From NCBI RefSeq assembly GCF_019823105.1, contig NZ_CP081958.1, positions 930,001 to 994,000 of the forward strand: 64,000 nt of DNA, read 5' to 3'. The first letter of the stretch is position 1. Each line of letters starts with the position of its first letter. This document shows positions 8,217 through 19,000 of the stretch, in pieces. This DNA comes from Halobaculum magnesiiphilum (lineage in GTDB: Archaea > Halobacteriota > Halobacteria > Halobacteriales > Haloferacaceae). The translations under genes and the position numbers were made by a program. The notes beneath the pieces are model-generated. The model had not been told where the DNA came from. It did no database searches and worked only from the letters and a program-made list of their open reading frames with translations.

Positions 8217-9217
8217 GCGGCGACGCGGACGGGACCGTACCGAAGGAGAACGGGGCGTCCGCCGGAGCGACCGACGACGAACGCGGCGGCGAGCAGGACG
8301 ACGACCGCGACGGGCGGACGCTGCGGGCCCGCGTGGATCTGCTCGAAGCGGAGAACCGGCGGCTCCGTCGCGCGTACGAACGGCAGCGTCGGACCGAACA
8401 CCGGCGTGCTGCGGCCGCGCTCGTCGGCGTCGGCGCGGCGGCGCTCGCCGGGGCGGCGGCGTTTCCGTCGGTCAGGGAGGTGCTCGTCGTCGTCGCCGCG
8501 ATCGGCGTCTTCGGGGGCGTCCTCACCCGGTATCTGACGCCCGAACGGTTCGTCTCGGCGTCCGTCGTCGGGCGCGTGTACGAGGCGTTGGCGGGCAACG
8601 AGGCGTCGCTGGCGGCGGAACTCGGACTCCGCTCCGATCGGGTGTACGTCCCCGTCGACGGGCCCGACACCGCCCGCCTGTTCGTCCCGGAGCGTGACGA
8701 CTACGACCTCCCGGACGCGGAGACGCTCTCGGGGAACACCCTCGTCGTCACCGGGTCGGACGCCGAACGAGGGCTGTCGCTGACGCCGACCGGCGCGCCG
8801 CTGTACCGCGAGTTCGAGCGGTCGGCGACGGGCGAACCGGCGTCGGTCCCCGGCCGTCTCGGCGACGAACTCGCCGAGGCGGTCGTCGAGGCGTTCGAGC
8901 TCGCCTCGTCGGTGACGACGGCCGTCGACCCCGCGGAGGGCCGCGCCTCCTTCGAGGTGGTCGGGGGCGCGCTCGGGGACGGAAGCGACTTCGACGACCC
9001 CGTCGCGTCGACGCTCGCGGTCGGCCTCGCCGTCGGGCTCGGCGTTCCGGTGTCGGCCGAGGTCGCCCCGGGAGAGGGGAGCTACACGGTTACCTGCCGC
9101 TGGGATGTGAACGCTGTCGGCGGTGACGGACGCGATGAGAGCGCGAGCGATGGCGACGCGACCGACGACGGCGCGGGGGACGGCGATCCTGTCGGCTCGG
9201 ATTCGGAACGAAGCTAG
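8213..9217 (+). CDS. Coiled-coil membrane protein of the MoxR locus
   Basis: A 334-residue protein starting inside the ATGA overlap with the preceding gene. Residues 1-35 are acidic and disordered. A short coiled coil (about 40-70, with LRARVDLLEAENRRLRRAYE) is followed by two membrane helices (about 65-110) and a cytoplasmic alpha/beta domain of about 190 residues, then an acidic tail. The coiled coil suggests self-association. No known enzymatic motif is seen, and the family appears to be haloarchaeal. It ends 70 bp from the convergent MoxR gene. Confidence 0.65.
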   Translation: MSGDADGTVPKENGASAGATDDERGGEQDDDRDGRTLRARVDLLEAENRRLRRAYERQRRTEHRRAAAALVGVGAAALAGAAAFPSVREVLVVVAAIGVFGGVLTRYLTPERFVSASVVGRVYEALAGNEASLAAELGLRSDRVYVPVDGPDTARLFVPERDDYDLPDAETLSGNTLVVTGSDAERGLSLTPTGAPLYREFERSATGEPASVPGRLGDELAEAVVEAFELASSVTTAVDPAEGRASFEVVGGALGDGSDFDDPVASTLAVGLAVGLGVPVSAEVAPGEGSYTVTCRWDVNAVGGDGRDESASDGDATDDGAGDGDPVGSDSERS

Positions 9218-9288
9218 TGGAGACGGACCGCGTCACGGAACTCGGAGCCGGAGTCACGACGGTGACGAGCTGGGCCGCCGGGCGCCGA

Positions 9289-10272
9289 CTACTCGGTCGC
9301 TTGGGCGCTCGGCGCCGTCCCCGTGGGCGGCTCGACCGCCCCGAGGATCCGGTCGACCACGTCCTCGACGGACTCCTCGCCGATCTCGGCCTCCGTCGAC
9401 AACAGCAGCCTGTGGACCAGGATCGGTTCGGCGAGCGCCTTCACGTCGTCGGGGATCACGTAGTCGCGGCCGTGGATCGCCGCCCGCGCCTTCCCGCCGT
9501 TGAGGAACGCGAGCGTCGCGCGCGGCGAGGCGCCGTACTCGATGTCCGCGTCCTCGCGGGTCCGCGCGACGATGTCGAGGACGTACTCGCGAACGCCGTC
9601 GGAGACGTGGATTCCCGTGACCGCCTCGCGGGCGGCACGCAGTTGCTCGTCGTCGACGACGCGCTCGACGTGTTCGGGCCCCAGATCGGGGTCCTCGTCG
9701 AACCGGTCGAACAGCTCCCGCTCGTCGTCCCGGTCGGGGAGGTCGACGCGAAGCTTGAACTGGAAGCGGTCCCGCTGGGCCTCCGGAAGCTCGAACACGC
9801 CCTCCATTTCGATCGGGTTCTGCGTCGCGATGACGATGAACGGGTCCGGCAGCGAGAGCGTCTGTCCCTCGATCGTGACGCTGCGCTCCTGCATCGCCTC
9901 CAGCAGCGCCGACTGGGTCTTGGGCGTCGCGCGGTTGATCTCGTCGGCGACGACGAGGTTTGCGAACACGGGTCCCTTGTTCAGCTCGAAGGTGCCGGTG
10001 TTCTCGCGGTAGACGTGCGATCCCGTGATGTCGGCCGGAAGCAGATCCGGCGTCATCTGGAGTCTGGTGAACTCCAGCCCGGTCGATCTCGCGACGAGGT
10101 TGGCGATCGTCGTCTTCGCGACGCCGGGTACCCCTTCGAGCAGCACGTGTCCCCGCGTCAGCAACGAGATCGTGATCCCCTCGATCACGTCCTCGTTGCC
10201 GATAAGCACGCGACCGGCCTCCTCGCGGATCGCCTCGTACACCGCGGCCGGAGCGTCGGCGGCATCACTCAT
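9289..10272 (-). CDS. MoxR family AAA+ ATPase
   Basis: A 327-residue protein of standard MoxR length. Walker A is GVPGVAKTT at residues 47-55, Walker B is LVVADE at 106-111, and TQNP near 155 is sensor 1. The C-terminal lid domain follows. MoxR ATPases act as chaperones that mature or activate vWA/DUF58-containing partners, and such a partner is encoded at 6113-7612. The start overlaps the end of the upstream DUF4350 gene by eight bases, indicating an operon with the DUF4350 and small membrane genes. High confidence for family; the client complex is inferred from context. Confidence 0.95.
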   Translation of the reverse strand: MSDAADAPAAVYEAIREEAGRVLIGNEDVIEGITISLLTRGHVLLEGVPGVAKTTIANLVARSTGLEFTRLQMTPDLLPADITGSHVYRENTGTFELNKGPVFANLVVADEINRATPKTQSALLEAMQERSVTIEGQTLSLPDPFIVIATQNPIEMEGVFELPEAQRDRFQFKLRVDLPDRDDERELFDRFDEDPDLGPEHVERVVDDEQLRAAREAVTGIHVSDGVREYVLDIVARTREDADIEYGASPRATLAFLNGGKARAAIHGRDYVIPDDVKALAEPILVHRLLLSTEAEIGEESVEDVVDRILGAVEPPTGTAPSAQATE

Positions 10273-11419
10273 CCTCGGAATCCTCGGTGTCGCGGGGTAA
10301 AACCGCTGTCATTACGCGCCCGATCCGGGCGGCGTCCCAATCGGGGTGCAGCGTCGCGAGCGACGCCGCGTACGTCCCCTCGTCGACGGACGACTCGGGA
10401 TCGGCAGGCTCCGTGGCTTCCGGTTCGTTCCGGTTCCAGTCGTCCCCTCGACGCCCGATCCACGGCAGCGTAGCCAACGAACGTCCGGCCCACGGACGCC
10501 GGGTCCAGAGACCGACGCCCGCGAGCAGTCCGGCGCCGACGAGCGCCGTCGCGAGCGACGACTTTCGCAGCGCGAGCGCGAGGGCGGCAAGCGGCGGCTG
10601 GCCCGCCGTGTGAGAGTAATCGAGCAGGACGCGGTCGTGTGCCCCGAACACCGCCGCTGCGAACCGTCGGTTGTTCGGTCGTTCCAGCATGGCGTTGATG
10701 AACGCGCTCGGGTCGGAGACGACGACAACCCGCCCGTCGCCGACGGGCTCGACCGCCGCGACGGGGCGCGCGCGCAGTCGCTCGTCGTCGTCGAGTTCGG
10801 CGTCGCCGTCGCCGTCGAGGTACGAGAACCGCGAGGAGTTCGCGAGCACCGTCGCGTTCGTCCCCGCGACGGTCGAGGCGTTCGCCGACGACGCGGGCAC
10901 GACCGTCGTGCCGTAGTTGAGCGTCAGTCGGTCGACGCCGGCCGTCAGCGGGTGCTCTGCGACGGTCGGGGCGACCGGCAGCGCGGGCGACCGGTAGTAC
11001 TCGCGCTCGTCCCGGAGCGTCCGGCCGTCGACCCGGAGCGACGACCCCGTTCCGGCCAGCATCGCGTTCCCGTGGTCGCCGAAGTCCTCGGCGACGACCA
11101 GCGTGCCGCCGCGCTCGACGAACCGCCGCAGGCGGTCGCGCTCGGCCGCGGTGTAGGGGCGGTCCGGCGAGAGGACGACCGCGACGGTGCCGTCGGGGTC
11201 GACGCCCTCGTACTCCGAGGCGTTCGTGAGCACCGTCACCTCGGCGCCGGCGTCCTCGCCCACCGCTCGGAGCTGTGAGGCGCCGTCCCACGCGGGGTTG
11301 TACGACCCGAACGCGGCCGCGGAGGTCCCGCCGGCGAACGCCACGGCGACGACGAGGACGGCGACGAGCCCCGCCAGAAGCGCGCGGGGGTAGTCCACCG
11401 CGATCGGCCCCACGCGCAC
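10265..11419 (-). CDS. DUF4350 domain membrane protein
   Basis: A 384-residue protein with a GTG start at 11417-11419, one base from the stop of the upstream gene. One N-terminal helix (about 12-35) leads into an extracellular glutamine-amidotransferase-like fold (about 45-250) with PDRPYTAAERDRLRRFVERG and the 'GGTLVVAEDFGDHGNA' region typical of DUF4350. A second helix lies near 285, and a cytoplasmic tail has a short helical domain. DUF4350 proteins occur in MoxR/DUF58 operons in actinobacteria and haloarchaea. The domain usually lacks the catalytic triad, so a binding role is more likely than hydrolysis. Confidence 0.8.
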   Translation of the reverse strand: MRVGPIAVDYPRALLAGLVAVLVVAVAFAGGTSAAAFGSYNPAWDGASQLRAVGEDAGAEVTVLTNASEYEGVDPDGTVAVVLSPDRPYTAAERDRLRRFVERGGTLVVAEDFGDHGNAMLAGTGSSLRVDGRTLRDEREYYRSPALPVAPTVAEHPLTAGVDRLTLNYGTTVVPASSANASTVAGTNATVLANSSRFSYLDGDGDAELDDDERLRARPVAAVEPVGDGRVVVVSDPSAFINAMLERPNNRRFAAAVFGAHDRVLLDYSHTAGQPPLAALALALRKSSLATALVGAGLLAGVGLWTRRPWAGRSLATLPWIGRRGDDWNRNEPEATEPADPESSVDEGTYAASLATLHPDWDAARIGRVMTAVLPRDTEDSEDE

Positions 11420-11420
11420 G

Positions 11421-11696
11421 TCAGATCACCCCCGGCGGCAGGATCGCGAGGATCCGACGGATCACCACGTACCCGAACACTGCGAGGCCGAGCGCGATGA
11501 TCCACACGAGTCGCCGACGCCAATCGGGGGTGACGGCGAACGGAGCCGTCAGCTCGGTGACGACGAGGAACCCGATCAGCGACACGACGAACGCGAGCTC
11601 GAGGCTGAGCGACTCCAGCAGGACGAGCACCAGTGTGGCCCCCAGCATCCACGCCATCTGTGCGCGAAGGAACCGTGCGCGCCGGCGTGTCGTCAT
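11421..11696 (-). CDS. Small three-helix membrane protein
   Basis: A 91-residue protein with a basic N-terminus (MTTRRRARFLRAQ) and three predicted membrane helices (about 13-30, 32-50, 65-85). It is separated by one base from the DUF4350 gene, so it is cotranscribed with it and moxR. No motif is recognisable. Function unknown, and the operon position is the only clue. Confidence 0.65.
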   Translation of the reverse strand: MTTRRRARFLRAQMAWMLGATLVLVLLESLSLELAFVVSLIGFLVVTELTAPFAVTPDWRRRLVWIIALGLAVFGYVVIRRILAILPPGVI

Positions 11697-11762
11697 CTGT
11701 ACACGAACCGTCTGCCCCGGCGCTTACTAACGTGTCGGTGCCGTGGCACCGACGACGGCCGA

Positions 11763-12587
11763 TCAGGCCGCCGGGACCGGCGTCTCGACCCCGTCGATCG
11801 GCGGGAGGAGGTAGCCCGCGATCGCCGTGAGACTGAACCCGAGGAAGTGCGCGTAGAAGTTCACCACAGAGCCGTCGCCGCCGGTCGAGGGCGGGAACGC
11901 GAGGAGCGGGAACGCGAGGACGAGCGCCCCGCCCAGCACGCCAAGCTCCGCGTACCCCGGTCGCGACACCCAGTCGTGCCACAGCGACTCGGTGCGCCGG
12001 AGGTTCGTGTACAGGCGACCGGCATACGCGGCGGTGACGACTCCGGCGGCCACCGCCACGACCCACGTTCCGGGCGCGCGCCATACCAGCACGAGCCCGA
12101 TGAGCGAGAGGTCGGCGAAGTACGGCAGCGAGTCCCACCCCCGCGCCAGATCGACGCGCAGCGCCCGGCGCACGTACCCCGACAGCGTGAGCGAGAGCAC
12201 ACCGAAGAACCCTGCGAGGACCCCGGAGAAGCCGAACCCCACGCGCGGGCGGACCAACGCGACGTTGAGTCCCGACAACGCGAACGGGACGGCGACCAGC
12301 GTCGCGACGAACAGCACCCTGAACTGCGGGAGCGACCGTTGGATTCTCGCGAGTTGATACGCCACCCCCACGACCAGCAGGTACGCGATCAGGTTCGCGA
12401 TCAGGTGTTCGGCCCCGAGGTGAACGTAGTGGGCGGTGAAGGCGGTCACGAGGGTCGGGTCCGTATACGTGAGCGCGAACGACCGTTTCACCGGCTCGGG
12501 AAGCGGATACACCGCCAGCATCGCCACCGCCGGAAGCGCCAACAGCGCGATGTCCGCCCGCGTTTCGGCTGCCCCGCTTCCGTCCAT
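11763..12587 (-). CDS. Rhomboid-like intramembrane protease candidate
   Basis: A 274-residue protein with about seven membrane helices. HYVHLGAEHLIAN at residues 53-65 resembles the rhomboid loop/TM2 His-Asn motif, GFSG at 119-122 contains the catalytic serine position (Ser121), and His247 in NFYAHFLGF fits the catalytic histidine of the sixth helix. The Ser-His dyad is therefore present, and the protein could cleave membrane-spanning substrates. It is first in line before the small membrane, DUF4350 and MoxR genes (66-bp gap), so membership of the same unit is possible but not certain. Confidence 0.75.
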   Translation of the reverse strand: MDGSGAAETRADIALLALPAVAMLAVYPLPEPVKRSFALTYTDPTLVTAFTAHYVHLGAEHLIANLIAYLLVVGVAYQLARIQRSLPQFRVLFVATLVAVPFALSGLNVALVRPRVGFGFSGVLAGFFGVLSLTLSGYVRRALRVDLARGWDSLPYFADLSLIGLVLVWRAPGTWVVAVAAGVVTAAYAGRLYTNLRRTESLWHDWVSRPGYAELGVLGGALVLAFPLLAFPPSTGGDGSVVNFYAHFLGFSLTAIAGYLLPPIDGVETPVPAA

Positions 12588-12737
12588 ACCGCCGGAACGC
12601 CGATGCGACTGAAAAGGGACACTGTCATTTTATCAAATATGAGTTCGAGAGAAGATAGTGTCGAGAACTCGGCGGAGCCTCCCGGCTGTCCCGGCAAGCC
12701 TCCAGAAAACGCGACCGACCCGCTTGCGAGGAGCGCG

Positions 12738-15700
12738 TTACTCCTCGTCGTCGAGCGGGTTCGATCCGGAACCGGTCCGCGCGCGGTAGACGGCGAACCC
12801 GGCGATGACGACGAACAGCGCGAGCAGTCCCAGCGAGAGCCACAGCGGGATGCCGGCCGGCTCGTCGATCGGCGTGCCCGGCGTCGGGCCGTCGTCGGAC
12901 GGCGGGGTCGCGGTGTCCTGCTGGGCCTCCTGAACGGTCACCGAGGCGACGGGCTCGTCGTTGACGGCCACGTCGTACGTCCCCGGCTCGTCGAAGCCGA
13001 CGGTGAACTCGATCGACTCCGTTTCCCCGGCGTCGACGGTCACCTCGCGCGTGTCGATCACCTGCCCGTCCACCGAGAGGTTCGCGGTGAACGTCCCGCT
13101 GGCGTTCCCGTCGTTGCCGATAGTCGCGGTGACCGTGGTCTCCTCGCCGGCGGTCAGCTCTCGTGACTCGATGCTGGTCTCGTCGATGGTAAAGCGCGGT
13201 TGCTCCCCTGCGTCCGCGCTCCGGACGCCGATCGCGTACGCGGAGAAGCCCGGCGAGCGTGCGCGGTAGGTCCCGTTGCCGAGCGCCTCCGTCGGGAGGG
13301 CGTTCCACCTGCCCTGCGTCTCGTTGTAGCGAAGCAGGGTGACCTGGTCCTCGGAGACTCCCTCGGGGAGGTCGGAGTCGGCGACGCTGAACGTGTAGTT
13401 CACCCCGTCGAACTGGGGTGTCGTCTCCCGGTCGGGCGTCGCGGTGAAGTAGCTGATCGCGGTCGCCCCGTCGGTCGTCTCGTTCACGGGCGGCACGTCG
13501 GTCGGCGGTTCGGCCTGCGGGGGCGTGACGTTCACGCGGAACGAGGAGGTGTTCCCCCCGACCCGCATCTCGAGCCCGGTCAACCCGGTCCCGTTCGAGG
13601 CGGTCCGGTTCCCGAGCTCGACGCCGACGACGTCGCCCTCGCGGACACGGTCGACGATGACAGTCGCCCCGGTGTCGGTGTCCGTCACGTCGGATCCCGG
13701 CACGTCGTCGGGCGGCCCCTCACCCTCTCCCGGATCGGGGTCCGGGTCCGGATCCGGGTCCGGATCCGGGTCCGGATCCGGCGACGGACGACGCCGGACG
13801 TTCAGCGTCTTGGCGTCCAAGTTGTCCACGGCGATGGAGCGTGTCCCGGCGGAACGGAACCTGCGGGTGAACACTACGGTCCTCGTCTCTCCCGCGTCGA
13901 GTTCGATGTGCTTCGTCTCGACGACCACGCCGTCGACGTTCAGCTCGAGGGTCTCACCCTCCGCCAGGTCGCCGGGGTTGGTGACCGTCGCCCGGACCGT
14001 CACCGACTGGCCGACGAATATCGAGTTCCGGGAGAGGCTGAAGCGCTCGGTGAACGCCTCGTCGTCGATCTCGAGCCGCTTCGCCGGGAGCCTGTCGACG
14101 GAGATCTCCCGGACGCCCTCGGTGTCGAACGAGAGCGGACGGTCGAACTCGACCGTTCTCGTCTCGCCCGCCGCGAGTTCGATGTGCTTCGTCTGCACGT
14201 TCTCTCCGTCGACGTACAGTTCCAGCGTCTCGCCTTGAGCCGCGCCGGGGTTCTTGACGGTCGCCGTGACCGTGACGTTCTCGTTCGTCCCGGTCTTGTT
14301 CGGTGAAAGCGTGAAGTCGGTGACGTACGCCTCCTCGATCTCTTCTTTCACGTCGACCGTGACGGAATCCTCGAGGAACTCGGTCGTCTCCGTTTCGGCC
14401 TTCGACGCGGTCACGGTGTACGCTCCGACCGATCCGAAGGTGAAGACGGCTGTACCGTCCGAATCCGTCGAGACCGTACGGACGCCCTCCGGTCCGTCCA
14501 CGGTGAGCGTGGCGTTCGTCGGGTCGTCGGTGTCGTCGCGGGTGACGGTGAACTCGACGGGCTTGCCCTGTTGGACGGTCGTGTCGTTCGCGTCGATCGA
14601 CAACTGGACGCCCTCCTTGAGGCTCACCGATCCCCGCTTGGCGACCGTCCGGCCGTCCGACTCGGAGGTGGCCGTGTACAGGTACGTGTAGTCCTGGCTG
14701 GGCCACGACTGGAGCGTCCCGACGTCGAGCGTCGTCTCGGGGCCGTCGCTGACGGCGGTCGCGGACGCGTTGATCGTCGTGTCGTCCGTCAGCGTGAACG
14801 TGACGCGGTCGCTCTCGTTCCGGATCGCCGCGAACAGCGCCTCGGTGCTGTTGATCTCCGTGCCGTTCGCGAGTTCGATCCCGGCGATCGAGGGAACCGT
14901 GACGCCGTCGATGCCGGGGCGGGTCCGGACGACGCCCTGCGCGTCCTCGATGCTCGATTCCACCTCGACGGTGCCGTCCGCCGAGTCGACGACGAGTTCG
15001 ATGCTCTGCTTCGACAGTTCGTCTTCGTCGATGACGAGCGCGGTATGGACGACGTCGTCGCCCGCGAACGAACTCGTCGTGTTCGCGTCGAAGGTGACGT
15101 TGCCGCCGGTGCCGCCGGCCGTCACGTCGACGGTCGCGTCGGCGTCACCCTCGCGCACCGCGAGGAAGTCCGCGCCGACGACCGTCACGTTCCCCTCGAC
15201 CGAGAGTTCGCCGGCCGGGTCGTCCGCATCCGGTCCGACGACGCCGGGGTCGGCGTTGTTCTCCTTGGCGACCGCGAACAGCGCGTACTGCCCGGACTCG
15301 TCTGGCGTGAACCGGACGGTCTCGAAGCCACCGAACGACGAGTTCTCCCCGACGATCCGACCGTTCACGTCCGCGCTGCCGTTGATCAACGCGGCGATGT
15401 CGTCGACAGAGTCCACGTCCTGATCGTCGGGTCCGAGCCTGACGGCGACGTACTGGATGTCCTGTCCGTCGAGGTCGCCGCCGCCGGCGAACGACTCATC
15501 GAGCTTGGCAGTGATCGTCTTCCCCTCCTCGTACACGCTGATCTGTTCCCTGTTGGAGGGAGTCAAACCGTCCCCAGCAGAGACGGATATCGTCGGGATA
15601 TCGAGGTACGTCTCCACGTCGCTGCCGTCGGCGTACTCCTCCTCGTCGACGTTGAGCGCCAGCGGCGAGCGTGCCCACACGGAGACGTTGCCGCCGGAGC

Positions 15701-15920
15701 CGTACACCTCGTCGGACGAGGCGTTGATGTCGGCGACACCGCCGTCCGACGGCGGGCCGAGGTTTCGTGTCGGCACGTCGACCGAGGGTGACGACCCGGT
15801 TTCCGCGCCGGGGGCGCCGCCGGGCAGCGCTCCCGAAACCGGCGCGACGACGGGTGAAAGCACCAGCGCGACGGTTACAAGGACGATTCCGACCCGACGC
15901 GAGAGCCCCGACTGATTCAT
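12738..15920 (-). CDS. Large secreted glycoprotein with CARDB repeats and PGF-pre-PGF domain
   Basis: A 1060-residue surface protein. The signal peptide is at about 8-32. The N-terminal half holds beta-rich domains with a surface-glycoprotein look (many N-x-S/T sequons). Two adjacent CARDB-type repeats (about 530-720, marked by GETLELYVDGE and GETLELNVDG with AGETRTV) are followed by a (DP)n linker, a PGF-pre-PGF-like domain (about 840-930, with ATPDRETTPQFDG and RSPGFSAYAIGV), another CARDB-like domain, and a C-terminal membrane helix with a short charged tail. There is no PGF-CTERM signal, so it is anchored by its own helix. A TATA box sits 29.5 nt upstream. Likely roles are surface structure or adhesion. 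Confidence 0.8.
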   Translation of the reverse strand: MNQSGLSRRVGIVLVTVALVLSPVVAPVSGALPGGAPGAETGSSPSVDVPTRNLGPPSDGGVADINASSDEVYGSGGNVSVWARSPLALNVDEEEYADGSDVETYLDIPTISVSAGDGLTPSNREQISVYEEGKTITAKLDESFAGGGDLDGQDIQYVAVRLGPDDQDVDSVDDIAALINGSADVNGRIVGENSSFGGFETVRFTPDESGQYALFAVAKENNADPGVVGPDADDPAGELSVEGNVTVVGADFLAVREGDADATVDVTAGGTGGNVTFDANTTSSFAGDDVVHTALVIDEDELSKQSIELVVDSADGTVEVESSIEDAQGVVRTRPGIDGVTVPSIAGIELANGTEINSTEALFAAIRNESDRVTFTLTDDTTINASATAVSDGPETTLDVGTLQSWPSQDYTYLYTATSESDGRTVAKRGSVSLKEGVQLSIDANDTTVQQGKPVEFTVTRDDTDDPTNATLTVDGPEGVRTVSTDSDGTAVFTFGSVGAYTVTASKAETETTEFLEDSVTVDVKEEIEEAYVTDFTLSPNKTGTNENVTVTATVKNPGAAQGETLELYVDGENVQTKHIELAAGETRTVEFDRPLSFDTEGVREISVDRLPAKRLEIDDEAFTERFSLSRNSIFVGQSVTVRATVTNPGDLAEGETLELNVDGVVVETKHIELDAGETRTVVFTRRFRSAGTRSIAVDNLDAKTLNVRRRPSPDPDPDPDPDPDPDPDPGEGEGPPDDVPGSDVTDTDTGATVIVDRVREGDVVGVELGNRTASNGTGLTGLEMRVGGNTSSFRVNVTPPQAEPPTDVPPVNETTDGATAISYFTATPDRETTPQFDGVNYTFSVADSDLPEGVSEDQVTLLRYNETQGRWNALPTEALGNGTYRARSPGFSAYAIGVRSADAGEQPRFTIDETSIESRELTAGEETTVTATIGNDGNASGTFTANLSVDGQVIDTREVTVDAGETESIEFTVGFDEPGTYDVAVNDEPVASVTVQEAQQDTATPPSDDGPTPGTPIDEPAGIPLWLSLGLLALFVVIAGFAVYRARTGSGSNPLDDEE
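13741..13788. repeat. 12-bp tandem repeat coding a DP linker
   Basis: Three exact copies of tccgggtccgga and one degenerate copy, continued to the left by related sequence. On the minus strand they encode the Asp-Pro repeat linker of the 12738-15920 glycoprotein. Such a tract can change length by slippage without a frameshift. Confidence 0.85.
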
Positions 15921-15946
15921 TTGTTTGGTAACTTCACCCTTCTCTC

Positions 15947-15952
15947 ATAAAA
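15947..15952 (-). promoter_or_regulatory. TATA box of the secreted glycoprotein gene
   Basis: TTTTAT on the minus strand, centred 29.5 nt from the ATG at 15920, inside a clearly AT-rich stretch. It predicts a leader of only about three bases. Confidence 0.65.
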
Positions 15953-16082
15953 ACTTTGGATAGGCTGATACGTTCGTTCGAAAAACGATCGGTCGAGATC
16001 GCGATTCTCAGGTCCTGTATTCGGCGGTATGTCGTTCCTATTTCTCGGCCCCGACGCCGGTGTCGGATTCCCGAACGGTCGC

Positions 16083-19000
16083 TCACGAGTCGCGGCTCGT
16101 CAGCCCGGCCGGCGGCGCCCGGAGGATCGGCACCGCCGCGAGACAAACGCTGCACGCCGCGAGGACGATGCTGCCGAGGACCGCGATCAGGATCGCCGGG
16201 CTCGCGATCTCGGGGTCGATCCGGATGCCGAACGCCACGAGTACGTCGAGCGCGCGCAACACGGCCACGAGGAGGGACGCGATCGCCGTCGCGCCCACCG
16301 CGGCCGGCGTCGCGACGAGCGCGGCGTCGCGAACCAACACCCGGATCAGCCGGGTCGGCGTCATCCCGGTCGCGCGGTAGACGCCGATCGTCCGCCGCCG
16401 CGCCTGCACCGCCCGCGCGAACGTCGCGACGGTTCCGCTCGCCGTGCTCACGCCCGCGAGGAGGACCATCCCGGCGAACAACACCTGCACGTTGCCGAAC
16501 ACCTGCCTGATCACGGTCCCGATCCCCGTCCCGCCGGCGTACGCGCCGGCACCCTCCGGCAGCGACGCTCCCCCGCTCGGGGACCCGGAAACGGTGTATC
16601 GATCGGTCGCGGCGAGGTCGCCGTCGACGAGCAGCCGGAAGGTGTACGTCCCCGGCTCGGCCCCGCCGTCGAACCCGACCTCCTCGGCGCCGACACGGAT
16701 CCGCGAGACGTTGCCGGGGCGCAACTCGACCTGCCGCCGTTCGGCGCCGCCGGGGGTGAGAAGCGTCAGGTTCCGTTCCATGGTGGTCCCCCACGGGTTC
16801 GCGACGTACACCGACACGTTCGGGCGGGTCGTCGGACTCCCGGAGGACGGCTCCACGGTCACGCGCGCGCCGATCTCCCGTTCGGCCGAGGGTGTGACGG
16901 TGATCGTCGTCGTCACCGGCTCCTGATCGGGCGCGGTCACGCGGATCGGGTACTCCCCCGGCTCCTCCGGGAGCGGCACCGTCGCGACCCCCTCCTGAGA
17001 GACCGGTATCGGCGTTCCGTCGAACGTCACGCGGGCACCCTCGACCGGCGTTCCGTTCTCGGTCGTCGCCGGAACCAGCAGGGTCGCCCTGGGGGGAGCA
17101 GCGTCCGGGAACTCCGGCGGGAGCGTGAGCGCCGTCTCACTGGTCACCCGGACCGTCCGCTCGAACGGCCCGGCGACGACTGAATACGTCCCCGTCCGGG
17201 TTCGTCGCTCCGAGAGCGTCACGGTCGTCGTCTCGCCCGCGTCGAGCTCGACCCGCCGGGAGCGCGTCTCGTTGCCGACGCGGACCTCCAGCCGTCTCGA
17301 CCCCGCCTCCTCGCCCACGTTTCGAAGCTCCACCGCGATCCGCGCGGACTCGCCCACGTCGACCGAATCCGGCGCGCTCAGTCGGGTCACGATCAGCTGC
17401 GGGCCGGGATCGGTCGCGTTTCCGAGCCCGTCGGCGCCGAGGCCCTCGGTCCTGATCACGTGGACCTGATCGCCGCCGCCGACCGCGCCGGGCGCGATCG
17501 TCTCGCGCGGGACGATCAACTGGTCGTCGATCGCGCCCGAGGCCGCGTAGACGCCGACGATCTCGACGCGGTCCACCAGCGGGGAGACGCTCCCCCCGAT
17601 CGTGATCTCGTCCCCGTGATCGACCCCGAGCGTGCGCGCCAGGCCGGCGCCGATGACGGCCTCCCCCGGACCGTCCGGCGGTCGGCCCCGCGTTATCTCC
17701 GCCCCGGTGACGCGGGCGAAGGCCGTGAAGTTGGCCCCCCGGAGCAGGTACGGTTGCCCGTGGTGCGCCTGCGCGGCGATGATCTCGGGGCTCGCGGCGA
17801 CACCCTGTTCGCGGAGCGCGTCCGCGTACCCGGCGTCGATCCGACTGTTCAGCGGGTGGAGCGCGCCCGACTCCGAGACGGTGCCGGTGGACTGGGACGT
17901 TATCGGCGCGAGCGCGCCGACCAGCCCGGAGACGACGACGACGATCACGACGAAGACCGTCAGCGTCGCCGTCGTCGGCACGGCCGTCCGCCAGTCGAGG
18001 ATGGTCGGCGACGGTACGGCCGCCGCACCGGACGCGACCGCCGCCCGGATTCTCGACGACGCTCGGGCGAGGCGGGTGCGGATCCCGTCAGGATCGCCCG
18101 AGGAGTCGCCCCCGTCGACGCGGGGGTCGCGGGTCGGCTCCCGGACGGCCCCCGTGGATCCGGGCGGGGTGCGGATCGCCGACACGGCCGTCACAACGCC
18201 GGCGAGCGCGCCCGCGAGCGCCAGGAGCGCGCCGATCGCGAGCACCGCGGCGGCCCGTTCTGGAGTCACGCCGGTCGGCAGCGAGACGGGGACCCCGAGC
18301 GCGCGCGCACCGAACACGAGCACCCGGGGAGCGAGAGTCCCGAGGACCGCGCCGGCGACCACGCCGGTCGCGGCGATCGCCGTCGCCCGTCCGGCGATGA
18401 GCGCCCCGAGCCGGACCGGATCGATCCCCGTGGACCTGAGCACCCGGATCGTTCGCCGCCGGTCGACGAGGGTCATCTGGGTGACGTTGTACACGACCAC
18501 GACTACCACGACCGCGCCCGCGACGCCCGCGAGCGAGAGGATCGCGAGCACGTCCTCGATCCCGAGCAGCAGGAACGGCAGCGCGCCGACGAGGGCGACG
18601 CCCCCGCCGTAGCCGTTCGCGTCGCCGTTCGGGTCGAACACGAACCGGCCGTCGGTTCCCAGTTCGTCCGCGAGCGACGGGTCCGCGGCGTACCACCGCG
18701 CCGGGAGCACCGTCTCGTTCTCGGGCGGGGCGACGCGCCGTTCGACGGTCGCGTCGGCCCCGACGAACCGGACGGTGTGGGTGTACGCGACCGGGCCGAC
18801 GGCCGTCGACTCCCGCGGCTGGGGGATCCGCGCGTCCTTCCAGGCGACGGAGGCGCCGGGGACGACCGCCGGCGTCGACGACCCGACCCCGACGACCCGC
18901 GTCTCGACGCCGTCGACGGTCGCGGTGGCGACGGTGACCGCGATCCGGTCGTCCGCGGCGGCGGAGCCGCCCGTCGCCGATCCCTCGTACGAGACGGTCG

